A stretch of DNA of 64,000 bases from Armigeres subalbatus (GCF_024139115.2 NC_085140.1:103490988-103554987), one strand, 5' to 3'. Positions 20,781-33,269 are shown, counted from the stretch's first letter. Numbers and translations: made by a program. Notes: generated from the letters alone by a model not told the origin.

Positions 20781-20978
20781 ACAGCAGACGTTTGATAACT
20801 GCAAGTAATTTAACTGCAATGCTTTTTGACTGCAATTCGATAGTTGCAACAGTTTTGCAGTTATCGGACCGCTGAACTTTAAAACGTTGTCAAACAAAGT
20901 CGATGATAGCTGCATTGGCTGCACAATCAGGTGCACTTCTATTGGATCTGACGTCGACTGACAACCGTTTGATGTCTA

Positions 20979-21857
20979 CACTGCAAAAAAATTTGACTTC
21001 TACTGGTAATGTAAACAATGAAACTAATGTAAATGCAGATCATGTAATCGTTTTCTCAATGTAATTATGCGTTGAAAATCATGCACATAAACAGAGCATG
21101 TATTAAAACGTATAAATACATTACCTTACCATTATTACTACACTCTGTTGACAACAATACTTTATTCACCATGAAAATTCATTTATAAACCATTTAGTTT
21201 ACATGGTATTATGTGAACCGAAACAAAAGATGGCCACGCTTGCGACGATCTCGGTAGAAGGTACCTAAACAAAACAAACAATGCCGTCACGGCAGCTGCA
21301 AATGCAGCGGGAAACCTTCGTTTTCGACCACAGTCATACTAAAGTTAAGATTTTCCATTACGACTACAAAGCAACATCCATAATGTTGCATTTCCTCTGT
21401 GTACTTCATCAAGCGTTTACTTAAATCGTTGGAAAAAATTCGAATTCTTGCACTTCATCCAGTCAGATATTTCCCCATGACGATGCGCATACGTTTACTC
21501 AGAGCATGTAAATTTACATTACCTACACAGGACCCGATCACGACGGGTTCGATACTGGTATATTTGAATCGCCATAACTCAGAACCTGTTACTCTTTGGG
21601 CAACATTGGTTTCAAGAAGTGAAGATGGTAGAGTGGTATCAGAACGGGCTATCACTCTGCGGACCAGAGTTCGATTCTCATGTTAACCATTTTTTATTTA
21701 TATAGCATAAAATAGAACATATAAATTTAAAACAACACAAAAATTTGAGATGATAAGTGATGTAAAAATAAAATGAAATGTAAATTTCTATCGTTTATCA
21801 TGCTCCAATTATGTGCATGATATTTGATGTAAATGTGCATGATTCGTTTGAACAGTG
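20979..21857. mobile_element. CACTG/CAGTG MITE, TA target
   Basis: The 879-bp element begins CACTGCAAAAAAATT and ends GAACAGTG, flanked by TA on both sides (20977-20978, 21858-21859). Subterminal ATCATGCACATAA and its complement strengthen the inverted structure. No transposase. A tRNA-like segment lies near its right end. Confidence 0.7.
21626..21690 (+). tRNA. tRNA-like sequence inside a MITE
   Basis: TGGTAGAGTGGTATCAGAAC resembles a polymerase III A box and GAGTTCGATTCTC a B box with a T-arm. A full cloverleaf is not convincing; likely a tRNA relic. Confidence 0.3.
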
Positions 21858-21877
21858 TAGAATGCGTTGCAGTTATC

Positions 21878-23960
21878 GAACGGCATTGTCAAAAAGAAAT
21901 TCTTGGGAAATTCCATAGGCTGAAAGCAAAATACGGCTGAACTGGTAATTTGACCAAAAAAGTCGTTTTCCCTAGCAGGTCGTTTGGTCGAAATTGTCAT
22001 TTGGCCGAATGGGTCATCAGCCCGAAATGCAGTTTCGCCGAAATGGTCGTTTGACAGAATGGGTAATTTAGCTAAAAATGTTATTTGGCTCAAAAAGTCA
22101 CATGGCCAAATGTCAATTACTGAACGGATAATATGGTCAAAAATGTCCACTCTTTTGGCCAAATGACATTTACGATCAGCGCACCGTAGTCTGCCGTGTT
22201 GAATAAGCTTAATAATATCCAGCCCTTTATACACCTGGTACAATTCGTGATTCATGCAGCGCCGCCAGATACCGTTCTCCTGTTTACCGCCGAGTATTGT
22301 TCGCAGCACCTTACGCTCAAAAACTCCGAAAGCTCTTCGATCAGCCTCCTTTAACGTCCATGTTTCATGGCCGTATAAAGCCACCGGAAGAATCAGAGTA
22401 GTATACAGCGCGAGTTTTGTTTTCGTTTGCAGACTACGGGACTTAAGCTGGTTATGAAGTCCGTAATAAGCCCTATTTGCAGCTGCAATACGCCTTTTCA
22501 CCTCGCGGGTAACATCATTATCGCACGTCACTAATGTTCCAAGATACACAAATTCTTCTACCACTTCAAACTTTTCACCATCAAGCACCGTTTCGCTACC
22601 ACCACCACTAATGAACCCACGTTGATTGCCAGCGACCATATACTTCGTTTTGCTGGAATTGATCGTGAGTCCAAATCTCGCTGTCTCCCTCTTAAAAGGC
22701 ACAAAAGCCTCTTCCACGGCAAGGCGATCAATCCGGATAATATCGATATCATCCGCAAATCCCAGGAGCATATGCGATTTTGTGATAATGGTATCGCTTC
22801 TTTGCACACCAGCTCTCCTAATCGCTCCCTCGAACGCTATATTGAACAGTAGATTCGAGAGTGCATCACCCTGCTTTAATCCATCTAAGGTAACAAATGA
22901 CGTCGATATTTCATCCGCAACCCTTACACTTAATTTCGATCCGTTCAACGTTATACGAATCAGCCGTATCAGTTTCGCCGGAAAACCATGTTCAAGCTTT
23001 ATTTGCCATAATTCATTCCGTTTCACTGAACCGTACGCCGCCTTGAAATCAATAAACAGATGATGTGTCTGCAAATTGTACTCCCGGAATTTATCAAGGA
23101 TCTGTCTCAGGGTAAACATTTGATCCGTCGTTGACCGGCCCTCATGAAAACCTGCTTGATATTCGCCGACGAAGGACTCTTCAAGCGGTCTCAATGTGTT
23201 GAACAGAATACGGGACATAATTTTGTACGCCGAATTAAGGAGGGTAATTCCTCGGTAATTGGCGCACTCCAGTCTGTGCCCTTTCTTAAAGAGAGAGCAA
23301 ATGAGGCCGTCCTACCAGTATTTATTCTGCTCACCGATGCACCGTCACTTCCACTAGTAGTAGGAATAGGTAGGAATGGTCATTTGACAGAAAAAGTCAT
23401 TTGGCCCGAAAATGTCCTTTCTGCAAAACAACCCTTTCGGCCAAACGGCATTTTCTGTCAAATGACCTATTCGGCTAAACGACTTCTTACTAAACTGCAT
23501 TTTTGGTCAAACAACTTTTTTGGCCGAACGGCATTTTTAGTCAAATGCTCCTTTCGGCTGTATGTTGCTTTCAGCCAAACTACATTTTCGGGCAAACAAT
23601 TTCCGACCTGATCAGTTTAGATAAACGTTTAGTTCGGCTTGGCTTGATGTGAATTGGTTAGAAGACTTTTGGCTTAACGGCCAATATCGACATAAAAAAT
23701 AGAAAAGTTACGGAATTGTGTTCAATTGTCATTTGACAATTTCGCCAAACGAGTGGTTATTTTTTACCATGTTATCCATTCAGTAATTGACATTATGCAT
23801 TATGACCAAAAGGCATTTTTATCTAATGCCTTGTGTGGCCAAACGATCATTTCGGTCAGATGACTTGTTAGGGCAAACGGCTTTCTCAGGCAAATAACCA
23901 GTTCGGCCGTCTGGTGCTTTCGGCCAATCGAATTTCCCAAGAATTTCTTATGGACAATGC
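21878..23960. repeat. GGCCAAATGAC-type degenerate array with inverted ends
   Basis: Variants of TTTGGCCnAAnnnGTCATTTGnC repeat every 19 to 25 bases at 21940-22170 and 23365-23920. CATTGTCnAnAAGAAATTCTTGGGAAATTC at 21883-21914 and its complement at 23925-23956 close the array at both ends. A truncated RTE element sits in the middle. Confidence 0.65.
22171..23352 (-). pseudogene. RTE-clade reverse transcriptase, truncated copy
   Basis: Minus strand: FVGEYQAGFHEGRSTTDQ, HHLFIDFKAAYGSVKRNEL (motif A; D of AYD is G), GLKQGDALSNLLFN, LLGFADDIDIIRID (motif C), FVYLGTLVT, LYGHETWTLKEADRR and KVLRTILGGKQENGIW. It closely matches 52760-54130 but lacks the endonuclease, about 200 bases of the region ahead of motif 0 (joined near 23310) and the C-terminus. 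The apparent open frame beyond 22171 runs into flanking repeat and is not element sequence. Confidence 0.88.
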
Positions 23961-24425
23961 AAAGCATTTTTTGTAGAAATCCAATGAAAGTCCTTAAACA
24001 AATACGACCTATTTTCCGTTGAGTTTCCCAAAGTTTTTTTTTTAATTTACATTTTGAATAATCTTCCGCGGAAGCTTTGAAGAATTTTTGAGAATTTTCT
24101 GTTTTAACGTTGCCAAACTAGGCATCTTAATTAATCTAGATTGAGAAAATCAACGTTAAAGCAACTTCCAATCAAGAGATCGTACAATTATGAATAATAT
24201 CCTGTGTAAATTTTGAAGAGTACTTAACAGAAACTTTCCGCGGATATCCAGAATATTTTCTGTAGAAATTTGGAACAACTTCTGATGACTTCAACAACTA
24301 TATCCTGATGAGATTCTCATGTAAAATCCCAAGAATTTTTTGCTGAAATTCCAAAAAAAATCCGTTGAGAAATCAAAAGAACTTTACTTGGTAATCCCAA
24401 AGAATTCCCGAAACATAAAAACCCA
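23960..24425. repeat. AT-rich GGAAATTC-type degenerate repeat
   Basis: Short variants of GAAATTCCAAAGAATTTT continue through this stretch, as at 20090-20760 and 56500-58200. No gene seen. Confidence 0.4.
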
Positions 24426-24429
24426 GATT

Positions 24430-25420
24430 AATCCACCTAGCGTTGGTGGTGCCTTTCTCGCATTTAGTTAGGACACCAACCTTATATGGGGTTTATATGG
24501 TCCGATGTACCATTTTCTTCATAACTTTTAAACGCAATGACCGATCGTTATAAAATTCAATAGTGATCAACAAGGCTTTGTCCCCGACCAGTTAGTCATA
24601 ACAAAATTTTATCACAATTATATCAATATGTGTTATAAATAACAAAACTTGGAATAATTTTGTTATAAATTTTCTGTCCTAGATGGAGGAAAGAAAATTT
24701 CAAGATCGTCATAACATGATTATAACATAATGTGTTATGTTTATTTTCGCCGAAAAGAAAATTGCCTACATTTTTGGTAGATAGGAATTGGGAAACGAAA
24801 CGAAGGTACCACATTCAGTATAACTTGAACATACATTCAAAGTTGAACCAGCTGGACAAAGTTAATTGCCTACATTATGGATAATCATAATCTTTTCAAG
24901 AACATAATTTGTTATAGTATAAGCGATTTTCATCTCTATTTATGTAACACAACGAGTTATATTTTTGTTTAATAAATAACACATTCAGTAATATTTTTGT
25001 TATAACTAGTAGAGATTTTGTTACAATTTTTGTTATTTTAACTACTAATGGTACATGTTCTATAACAACCGCTGTTATAAAAAAATGCTGTAACAAAATA
25101 ACAAGCTCTGATATAAATGTGTTACCATCTACTGGTCGGGTCCCCTGTCGAATGGAACTTGTTGCGAGAAAATCGGTTAAGGATTTCTATATGAAAAGTT
25201 GGCTAATGTTTTTCTTAGCTTTTGTGCACACACATACACACACACATACACACACACATACACACATACATACACACGGACAGACAGACATGTGCTCAGC
25301 TCGTCGAGCTGAGTCGATTGGTATATAATACTATGGGTCTCAGAAGCTTCTACAAAAAGTTCGTTTTCGGAGTGAAATGATAGCCTTTCGGTACAACTTA
25401 GTTGTACGAGAAAGGCAAAA
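24430..25420. mobile_element. MITE with TGCCTTTCTCG termini, containing another element
   Basis: Left end GGTGCCTTTCTCGCATTTAG, right end GTTGTACGAGAAAGGCA. The interior includes a (CA)n microsatellite at about 25227-25276 and GAGCTGAGTCGATTGGTATA. The element at 24583-25140 is inserted within it. Confidence 0.65.
24583..25140. mobile_element. Inner inverted-repeat element, GTTATAAC-rich
   Basis: CCCGACCAGTTAGTCATAACA on the left (24583) pairs with TGTTACCATCTACTGGTCGGG on the right (25140). The body is made of many TTATAACA and TGTTATAA motifs. No coding sequence. Confidence 0.65.
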
Positions 25421-25689
25421 ATCTATAAAATTTACGCGAGTATTTTCTAAGTTTTTAGAAATTTCAATAATAAATTGTATCAAACTTTCAAGATAACCAT
25501 TGGTATTTTTACGAAAAATTCTCTGGTGTTTCAACGAGATGTTGTAGGGATCAATCAGGAAATTTTACGGACTTCTTCAAATTTGAATAGGCGTGGAAAA
25601 TTATAGATTAGCGACGTGACAAAACGGGGCGTGCAAAAACTGTCGCACACCACAGAAAGCATATGGGTTATTGAATTTTATTTAGCGCA

Positions 25690-26170
25690 ACTCATGTGCA
25701 TTCTGCAAGGCCTATCCTATGGGCTTCAAACTATCTTCACAAAGTGAGATTCTGACATTCAGCTTTTCAGAGTAGAGAAAACAAATTTCTATGAAAATAC
25801 GTACTTTTGTTTATTTATTTCCATTCTTCACACCAAATGTACGTGCTAAAAAAATATCATCCGATATGCATTCTGCAAGGCCCATTCTACGAAATGCATA
25901 CTTTATTCTCAAAGTGAGAAACCGAAATTCTGCTTAGCAGAGCACAGAAAACAATTTTATGAATTTAATTCCGTTTTTCACAAGACATGTACGTGTCAAA
26001 TTAAATCCAACAACCCATAAGCATTCTACATGGTCATTTCTATGAAATTCAAATTTCATTCTCAAAGTGAAAAGCCGAAATTCAGCTTTGTAGAGAATCC
26101 ATATTTCTATGAAAATACGTACTTTCCCGTTTAACTCAAAAACTGGACGTGTTACAGAAAATCTGAATTT
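25690..26170 (+). repeat. Three units of a degenerate repeat of about 160 bp
   Basis: GCATTCTnCAAGGCC starts units near 25690, 25867 and 26020. Each contains TTCTCAAAGTGAnAnnCnGAAATTC and TTTCTATGAAAATACGTACTTT blocks. Opposite-strand relatives are at 19640-19990. Confidence 0.6.
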
Positions 26171-27880
26171 TGTAACTGAATTCAGCGTAAAAAAATCTGT
26201 TGAGTGCATTGCAAATTGTGGAAGGGAGCGAAAACAAGTTCAATTTTGTTGGATAGTGGATTATCCACAATATGACAAATCAACTCAACTTTTGTTGATC
26301 CTTCAGAATGGCAAGATTCTATAATACTTACGGATATTGTCTAGCTTCTCAAAATTATTCAATCCTGCATTCTTCATGTCCAGTAGACTCTCTATAGAGC
26401 CCAAGCTCCCCATTTTCTTTTAAATACTCATTTCTGTAATACATTTTCTTGACATTCCATTTCCTACGAATTCCACAAATTCTCCAGATTTAGTAGATTC
26501 ATCATGCCATCCGGGACACTTGGTGAATAATATTTGCAAGGATCCTTTTTTAAATTGATTTTTTGGCAAACGAGTGAAGCGACCCGATGATTGAGATTTT
26601 TGAATGATTTTACCAACACTGTACACGACTAGAAAAGTTCATTTAACGTTACGTGAATTAGACCTTTTTCATATTTTGGTTCGACTTCGTTCAGGCAATA
26701 GACTGAAGTACGTGCTTTTTGGCCTCAAGGGCTTTCTGTCTGTGGCTTTTTTGCCGAACAGCTCGAGTGTGATAAAGATCATGGTTTGGTTTCTTTATTT
26801 TCATAACATCGTCTTCGTCGTCAGCAGTATGGAAATGGGGAAAAAAAGATATCAGACTTGCTAATACGGTTCTGTGTCTTTGGCTCGTTGGTTTGTTTTG
26901 GCAGTCATGGCAGTCAGATTGCACGCTTTTTGCAAGATGCTCCATGAAATTAAGCCACCAATTAACGTTAAGATAAGTGAAAACCTCCTTCATTGCATGG
27001 AGAAGATTAACTTCAACCGGAGCCAATTGGGATTTCTCAGCACACCACCTAAGTGAGTTGAAATTACTTTTCCCAGGAACCAACGATCATTCAAACTTTT
27101 TTCATGTACACACTCACTAACTAGGTCTGAGCGCAACAAGAACCCTAATCAAACTTCACCACAGCATCACACGCAGCAAGTTCCTCGCACAAACAACCCG
27201 TCCGGGTCAACTCCATGCTGGTATTCCGGTTTCCGATCCGGCTTTCTTATGTGCAAGGAGACGAAAGAACAATCGTTGCGTTGGAGTGCTCGTGTGGTGG
27301 ATGGGAGGGCAAAGAAAAGTTCTTCTACCGACGACCGACCTACCAACACGTTCTCGTTTCGCTTCAGATGCGACGGTGGCAAAGGAACGACAAAAAATCA
27401 CAAGAAAGCAAAAGAACCAATTCCCCTGTGAACAAAAGGCACTCCTCGGAATTTGCATGGCAATTTATGAGCACGAGACGTCAACAGCTTCCTTCCTCCG
27501 GTCTGCGGGCTACGGGTTGCAAGTTTATCAAAGAGCATTGCGATATTTGTTTGGATGTTGGTACCTGACGGTTCTTTTTGAACAGCGGCTTACTTCGAAG
27601 TATGTACTGTAGTTAGTTAGCCAGCATCTTACGCAAAGAATACTCTTCAAAGTGATCTGTGTACTCAAGAAAAAATATTCCATCGATAACTAGGTATACT
27701 ATGAAGGTTGATTAGTGCTCAAGTCATGAAATTTGTTTATTACTTTTTGCGTTGACTAACGAGCTTGATTCTCGTGAATGATTGTATATTTCCTCGGGTC
27801 AATTTCCACCCGCCCCATGCGAGGAAGATTCAATTTTGACTAATTTCAGCTCAACTCTATCACTTGATTTGAAGTGGCAC
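26171..27880. other. No gene recognised
   Basis: Mixed sequence. 27170-27600 is less AT-rich, with overlapping open frames on both strands and no family motif. Nothing else is supported. Confidence 0.5.
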
Positions 27881-27944
27881 CTTGCTATAGCGTGCAGTTC
27901 ATTTCACGAGTGAAAATAAGTTTGTAGGTGTTTTTGTTAACTTT

Positions 27945-28100
27945 TCCACATAAGTCGATACTAATATCAAATTTATTTAATGTCCAGGAGCTCTTGGAAG
28001 GTGTTCGTGGCTTTTCACGAAGTCGCCGGCCTTTATTTGTTTCTCTGTTGAATATTGTTTTTGTAATTCTTTCTTCCGGCATTCGCAATAAGTGACCAGT
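27945..28100 (-). pseudogene. RTE-like C-terminal scrap
   Basis: Minus strand RMPEERITKTIFNRETNKGR and RLREKPRTPSKSSW lines up with RMSEERQAKIIFSREPGRDR and RLRGRPRTRW at the C-terminus of the RTE element at 52.6 kb. Only about 40 codons remain. Confidence 0.5.
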
Positions 28101-28339
28101 ATATGTACTGCATTTTGCTTTATTTTAAACGATGTACAATATCCTATCTTTTTTAAAATAAGTTGGAGATCTCAGCTGCCGAATTAACGGGTTATATCAA
28201 ATTATCAAAAAACAGAAAGGCTTTGATAACATTCTGAATCTGGAATCTCGATTCTCAAACACATGACTGCTCTGTTCTTCCAGCACATTTCACTGTCTCA
28301 CATCAGTGTCTCCGGCTGAGCTATTTCCTAAAAAATAGT

Positions 28340-29220
28340 CAGTCAAATTCATTCCCTTTCGAAAGAATGGGATGGATACTTCCCCCCCCATTAGCTCTCG
28401 TCCCATCAGTCTCTCTTCTCTCAGGATTATTCAAGCTATTCGAAAAAGCGATTAACCACCGGTTACTTGAGTCTACCGAAAACCGGAGACGGAGCAAGTT
28501 TGTCTGAAAAACCTCCGCCATGGCCTAACTCGATGTCGAGAAGACATTCGACAATGTATGGCATGATGGACTGGGTTTCAATCAGGGGAGCGAGTTCAGA
28601 TGCGCACGTTATCATCGCAGACGTCCCCCAGGGCAACATTCTAGGGCCCCGCCTTTCCAACATGTTTACCTCCGACATGTCAGAACCTGCAGTAGGCGGC
28701 ATTCAGTCTCTGTTCGCAGATGACACCTTCATCGTCCACAAAAGTACTGTGATCAGAGCGCTAGTGGTAAAACTCGAACGAGGCTTGGATGCCCTAACAG
28801 AGTACCTCACCAGCTGTATCAACGCGGCGAAGACCCAGGTCATCTTTTCCCCCACTCTTAACCCCCTAAACATGTTCCTTTTGAGTACTGTGAAATCATC
28901 CTCAATGGCACGACTGACGGCCTCATTGACTACCTTGACTTGACCCTCGGAAGCAAGCTTCTTATTCGGCAATAGGTCGACAAGGCGATGGCAAAGTATA
29001 CCATTTTTGTAGCGTGGACTGTACCTGCTGCTGGGTGCGTGAATCCAAAGCTTCCTCCATGCAGCGTATATGCCGACGAGTGCTAGTTCCCCATTGGAAA
29101 CAGCGGGATGAGAACTTCCTTAATGCAGTGACCGACGGACCAGCGACGAATGCCTACCAATGAGTCACCTGCTTTGGGCGTGCTTACAGCGGCACTCTAG
29201 AAGTTAACCAAATATATTAT
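28340..29220 (+). pseudogene. Jockey-clade LINE reverse transcriptase fragment
   Basis: Plus-strand broken frames read SSRPISLSSL, then DVPQGNILGPRLSNMFTSDM (motif B), QSLFADDTFIVHKST (motif C) and CINAAKTQVIF. The PEPxVGxxxSLFADDT spacing is that of Jockey-clade elements. Frames shift several times and it lacks both ends. It does not look related to the I, RTE or Penelope-like pieces nearby. Confidence 0.78.
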
Positions 29221-29627
29221 ATTAACAATATGGTTCACCTCGAGTTTTCCCATACAACGAAATGGCGAACAATTTGCCGGTGATAACAACATCATCTAGC
29301 GAGCAAAGAGGAATCTAAACATGTTTTTTTCTAGCTTGTGCTGGAAAACCCTTCTGCCATCTTCCGGTGAGTAGTCATACAGTTGTTCGATGACATTTTA
29401 CAGTGTGGGGATGTCCATACATTTTTCAATAAATCGATTACCGGAATATCGACTTTGTTAAATGCAAACGTGCAAACACTACTGTAAATATTTCAATGAA
29501 GCAGTGCAAAGCAGACAAACTATCGTTCAATCTGTGAAAGCCGTTCCGCAAACATGACACTCATCCCATTGCGTTTTGTTATGTTGCGCTTATCATAATG
29601 AGTATGATTATTTTGTTACATTTAGAC
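29221..29627. other. No gene recognised
   Basis: AT-rich sequence between the Jockey fragment and a small MITE. No motifs seen. Confidence 0.5.
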
Positions 29628-29775
29628 ATGGAAAGTGAATTGAACAAGTCGCTTGGATTAAACGCGTCCAAACACCTTCGCTCAACTCACTTGAACGGAC
29701 AGTAAGTTGAACAAGTTCAACTCTTGGCAAGTAAATTGCATTCAACTATGTTGTTCAATTCACTTGCCCTTTCAA
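29628..29775. mobile_element. Small MITE or foldback, about 150 bp
   Basis: GGAAAGTGAATTGAACAAG at 29629 pairs with TTGTTCAATTCACTTGCCC near 29750-29771. The interior repeats AAGTTGAACAAGTTCAACT, itself palindromic. Confidence 0.6.
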
Positions 29776-29944
29776 AACGTAGCATTACGGTGAGATATTT
29801 CGGCTAAACTTAATTACGCCCATTTTTTTGTGCTTTCTCGATTTCGTATCCAATATCAGATATTTTTTGGGATTCAATAGATTATTTTTCGATACTTTCG
29901 CAAGAAAAAATAGTTGAACGTACCCGACCTTGCTCGGGATTATA

Positions 29945-30317
29945 CTACAGTCGCTCTCCACATCTCGATATTGAAGGGACCATCGAGATAGGGAGAGCGG
30001 AGAGATCGAGGAAAATTCAAATGGGTACTAGATCCAAAACAGCTTATTGCTATGAAAAACGACAACAAAACAAATATCATTACTTATTGTTGATCTGTAT
30101 TGTTATCGTCCAAATATGGTCTAGTAGCCTAAAAATTTGAACATATCGACATAAGGAGAGTGAATCCAAAACAAAATACGATTACAACACATCGGAATAG
30201 AAAGATTTCGAGATAGGGAAGTTATCGAGATGTAGAAAGCCAAAATGGACCGTGGAAACCATCGACATAGGAAGAGATATCGAGATATAGAACATCAAGA
30301 TTTAGAGAGTCGACTAT
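29945..30317. mobile_element. MITE with CTACAGTCG termini
   Basis: CTACAGTCGCTCTCCACATC opens the element and GAGAGTCGACTATA closes it. ATCGAGATAG-type motifs recur inside both halves. TA lies outside both ends. Terminal and interior motifs suggest a Tc1/mariner-type nonautonomous element; the assignment is from memory. Confidence 0.6.
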
Positions 30318-31337
30318 ATTTTGCATTCTTACTGTCAATTGTTGAGTTCATTCAGCGCCGCAATCTAGATCATTTTTAGCGCGATCGTATTGGGTTTCCT
30401 TACAACTCGTACATCAAAATTGTATTTTCACAATTCATCAACTTTCTCCTCAAAATTTAGTGATATTTTATAACGCAGCTGTCCTCAAGACGAATTGATT
30501 AATGAGAAACCCGTACAAATCGGTCAACCCATTCGTGAGTTATATTGCCTCAAAGGAAATGCAAACTAATTTGTATATAGAGAGATTGTACCACAAACGT
30601 AATTATGTTTGAATTGTATTTATATCAGACTCTCATATCGGGCAGTTTGTTCACAAAAGTTCGTTTTTCTCTGTAAAATCATATTCAAAAAATGATAACA
30701 ATTTGGGGATTCTCAAAAATGGGATTATGCATGCGAGTTAATTTGAAAAGATAAATAATCAAGAGATAAAATCAAGATAATTCAACGCGGTGTGTGACAA
30801 AAAAAATGAGCATCGCTAATACTTTCACTACGTGAAAATATAGCTCTTAAGCTTTCATTTCGTGACTATTTGGAAAAAATCTACCGAGGGGTCCCGAACA
30901 ACTTTTTTTTCTCCCTTAAACGGAACCTTTTAGTTGTAAAACGATCAATTATTTACCACGTCACTACTAAATGAGTTTCCTCGATTTTTTTCTTCCAATC
31001 ATCATATAAAAAATTAAGGAGGAATTGATTATTACCAAGTTATAGTCAAAATAACTTGTTTATTGAAGCTCAAGCGTCAAAGAGCATAACGAAGCCAAAC
31101 TCGATAAATGTATGTAATCCTCTGAAAATGGCTGAGAAACGCTTGGATGGAGATTATGCACTGGTTCGATATCTTTTTTACATATATACCCAATTCTTTC
31201 TCAACACCTGCCAAAATTGAAACTTGTTATGCGAATGAATAAGTTTAACTGGTGTCATAAAATTATTCAAAACGATTGATCATGCTAAACAATAATCTAC
31301 CATAGTAATATAAAACCCTTCCTTAGCCATGCGGTGA
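30318..31337. other. No gene recognised
   Basis: AT-rich sequence with no supported gene or clear repeat. Confidence 0.5.
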
Positions 31338-31538
31338 TATCCCAAGTAACATTACAAGTTTTATTCCGCTCTAGGGATGGTTTTCAAGATCAATTCAAAA
31401 GATCTAATAATAAAACCCAATATTACACGACAACTTTCTGATGACCACTATAAGTGCAAAATATGGCCAAGTGGTCCTCTCTAGATAACCACTATAAACC
31501 TATTATAAGAGTATTTAGGGAAAAAAGGGAATTTGGGA

Positions 31539-31730
31539 GTTCAGTGCGAGATTTCTCTTGTTTCGGACAGCAGAACGATGGCGCGATCGGTCGAAATATT
31601 GTGTTCTGCTTTGCGCGGCCGGTAATAAAAATCAGTTCAGTGCGAGATTTCTCTTGTTTCGAACAGCAGAACGATGGCGCGATCGGCCGAAATATTGTGT
31701 TCTGCATTGCGCGCCCGGTAGGCCGGTAGT
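31539..31730 (+). repeat. 96-bp direct tandem duplication
   Basis: GTTCAGTGCGAGATTTCTCT begins both copies at 31539 and 31635. They differ at few positions, so the duplication looks recent. Confidence 0.85.
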
Positions 31731-31786
31731 AAGTTTGTACTACTTTTCGCGCCCGATTCATGGCTAGGTAAAATCACTGTGTATAA

Positions 31787-32130
31787 ATAATGGCACGGTC
31801 GTATCGCTTATCAGAGTGAATCCAGATCCAACGATGCCTACCAATTAACTGATAATCCTTCCTGTGGTTTTTGTGGAGACGCAGAGGTAAACGCGGTCTT
31901 CAAATAGCAAAAGCCACCTACTAACATTCCTTTCTTCTTCCTAACTGACTACAAGGACGTGGCCGGCGCCGTTATTGATCATTTGAATTTTAGAGTCACT
32001 GAAACTTGCACACTGAGAATGCTTGAACAATCCCAGTCAATCATTCAGTTGATTCTTTGTGCAATTTCACTGATTCTGGTCAATCACGGAGTAGCAACCA
32101 TAGATATGTGTAGTCAGTCAAAGCTAAAAA
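31787..32130 (+). repeat. Dispersed repeat, copy 1
   Basis: Shares CTGATAATC, GTGGTTTTTGTGGAGACGCA, GCGCCGTTATTGATCAT and CAATCCCAGTCAATCAT with 35230-35460 and 40870-41105. Unclassified; possibly the 3' part of a retroelement. Confidence 0.6.
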
Positions 32131-32583
32131 AAAAGCTAAGCTAAAAAAGCTAAAAAAAAGGGAATTTGGCTGCGGCAGCTGTCAAAAAAAGCTTTAAAAA
32201 AAATTTAACAAGACGCACTCTCAAAATAATGTAGTTTTGAGCATTCAATTTGAAATAATTGTAACAGCAATATCCCTGATCTCCCTTAAATATATTGATA
32301 TTTCTCCCTAATATATTTATAATGCAAATCAACTACCAAAAAAGTGTTTTACGTGGTGAAAACATTGTCTAATCATGAATGTCAGTGATAACTTTTACTT
32401 CATAAATTTCGATAAGTCAATATGCGGTTGACGTTTGAAGCTTTTTCAGCATATTTATGAGAGGCTTAATGATAGCAATAAAATTGACAATAAAACTGAG
32501 CAACTAGCTATGATGGTTGCTATTATAAATCCGCTATAAGAATTAAACAAATCCAAGAAGTGTGTAAATTGTTACTTGGGATA

Positions 32584-33218
32584 TGCGTCTACAAAGTTGC
32601 TATCTTTTGTCTTAGAAATCATATCGCTCCGATGCGTAGTTAAAGATTAGATCAATTGTTTCGTAGATTCAATCAAAAAGCAAATTCATTTTACTACAAA
32701 TTATGTGGCTCTTTCAAACAGCAGCTTAGTTTTCACCATATTTTTATAACCAATATTAGAACGCCGGTTTTCTATGATAGAATGAGACTTGCTGCCTGAG
32801 CCGTTTTTGGTTAGGTGCAGTCTTTTCCTCGTTGGCCTTCAGGGCAAAATCAATCACCTCTTGGGCCATAGTCGCTCTTCAAAGGAAGGAGAAGGCCTTG
32901 GTTGTGGCACCTTTGTCGGCCTTCTCGCTTCCCCCGGGTGGCTGATAAAAGCGTTCTGTTCTTGTCTTACGACTCGAACAGCATGGCGGTGCATCAGTAA
33001 GTTCTGTTTCAGTTCCTTACTGATGTTCTGCCTTCCGCTTGCGAACTCGATAATGTTATCGAGTTGCTCGACGACCACCCGTATCCCGGGTTGTGGCCTA
33101 AATATTGTACCCAAATCGAAAAGTAATCTAGATTATAGACACTATAGATTCCATAGACGAGCTTCAGCGAAGACGAGTGTAGCCAAATGAACTCTCAATT
33201 AGTGTAGCCAAACAAGCA
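32584..33218. other. Mostly unassigned; possible LINE ORF1 scrap
   Basis: On the minus strand 33114-32854 reads VEQLDNIIEFASGRQNISKE and KQNLLMHRHAVRVVRQEQ, which resembles a helical gag-like ORF1 segment of a LINE. The match is weak and I do not assign it to a family. Confidence 0.3.
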
Positions 33219-33269
33219 TGACGTCACGATTGAAATTCACGCAATGGAATGTGTGACGTCAAATTCGCG

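Larger units (their letters stand above)
20780..21884. repeat. GCAGTTATCGAACG repeat, split by a MITE
   Basis: Motifs around TTTGATAACTGCAA and GCAGTTATCGGACC on the left and GTTGCAGTTATCGAACGGC on the right (21865) form one dispersed repeat interrupted by the MITE at 20979-21857. Confidence 0.5.
31340..32581. mobile_element. TCCCAAGTAAC inverted-repeat element, TA target
   Basis: TCCCAAGTAAC at 31340 and its complement ending at 32581, with TA at 31338-31339 and 32582-32583. The 1.24-kb body contains a 96-bp tandem duplication and a dispersed repeat shared with 35.2 and 40.9 kb. No transposase. Confidence 0.72.

Noticed and set aside
21809..22170. C-terminal tail of the 469-codon frame in the truncated RTE
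   Set aside because: The match to the RTE copy at 52.7 kb ends at 22171; the rest translates the GGCCAAATGAC-type repeat.
25227..25276. (CA)n tract as a regulatory element
   Set aside because: It is a microsatellite inside a MITE.
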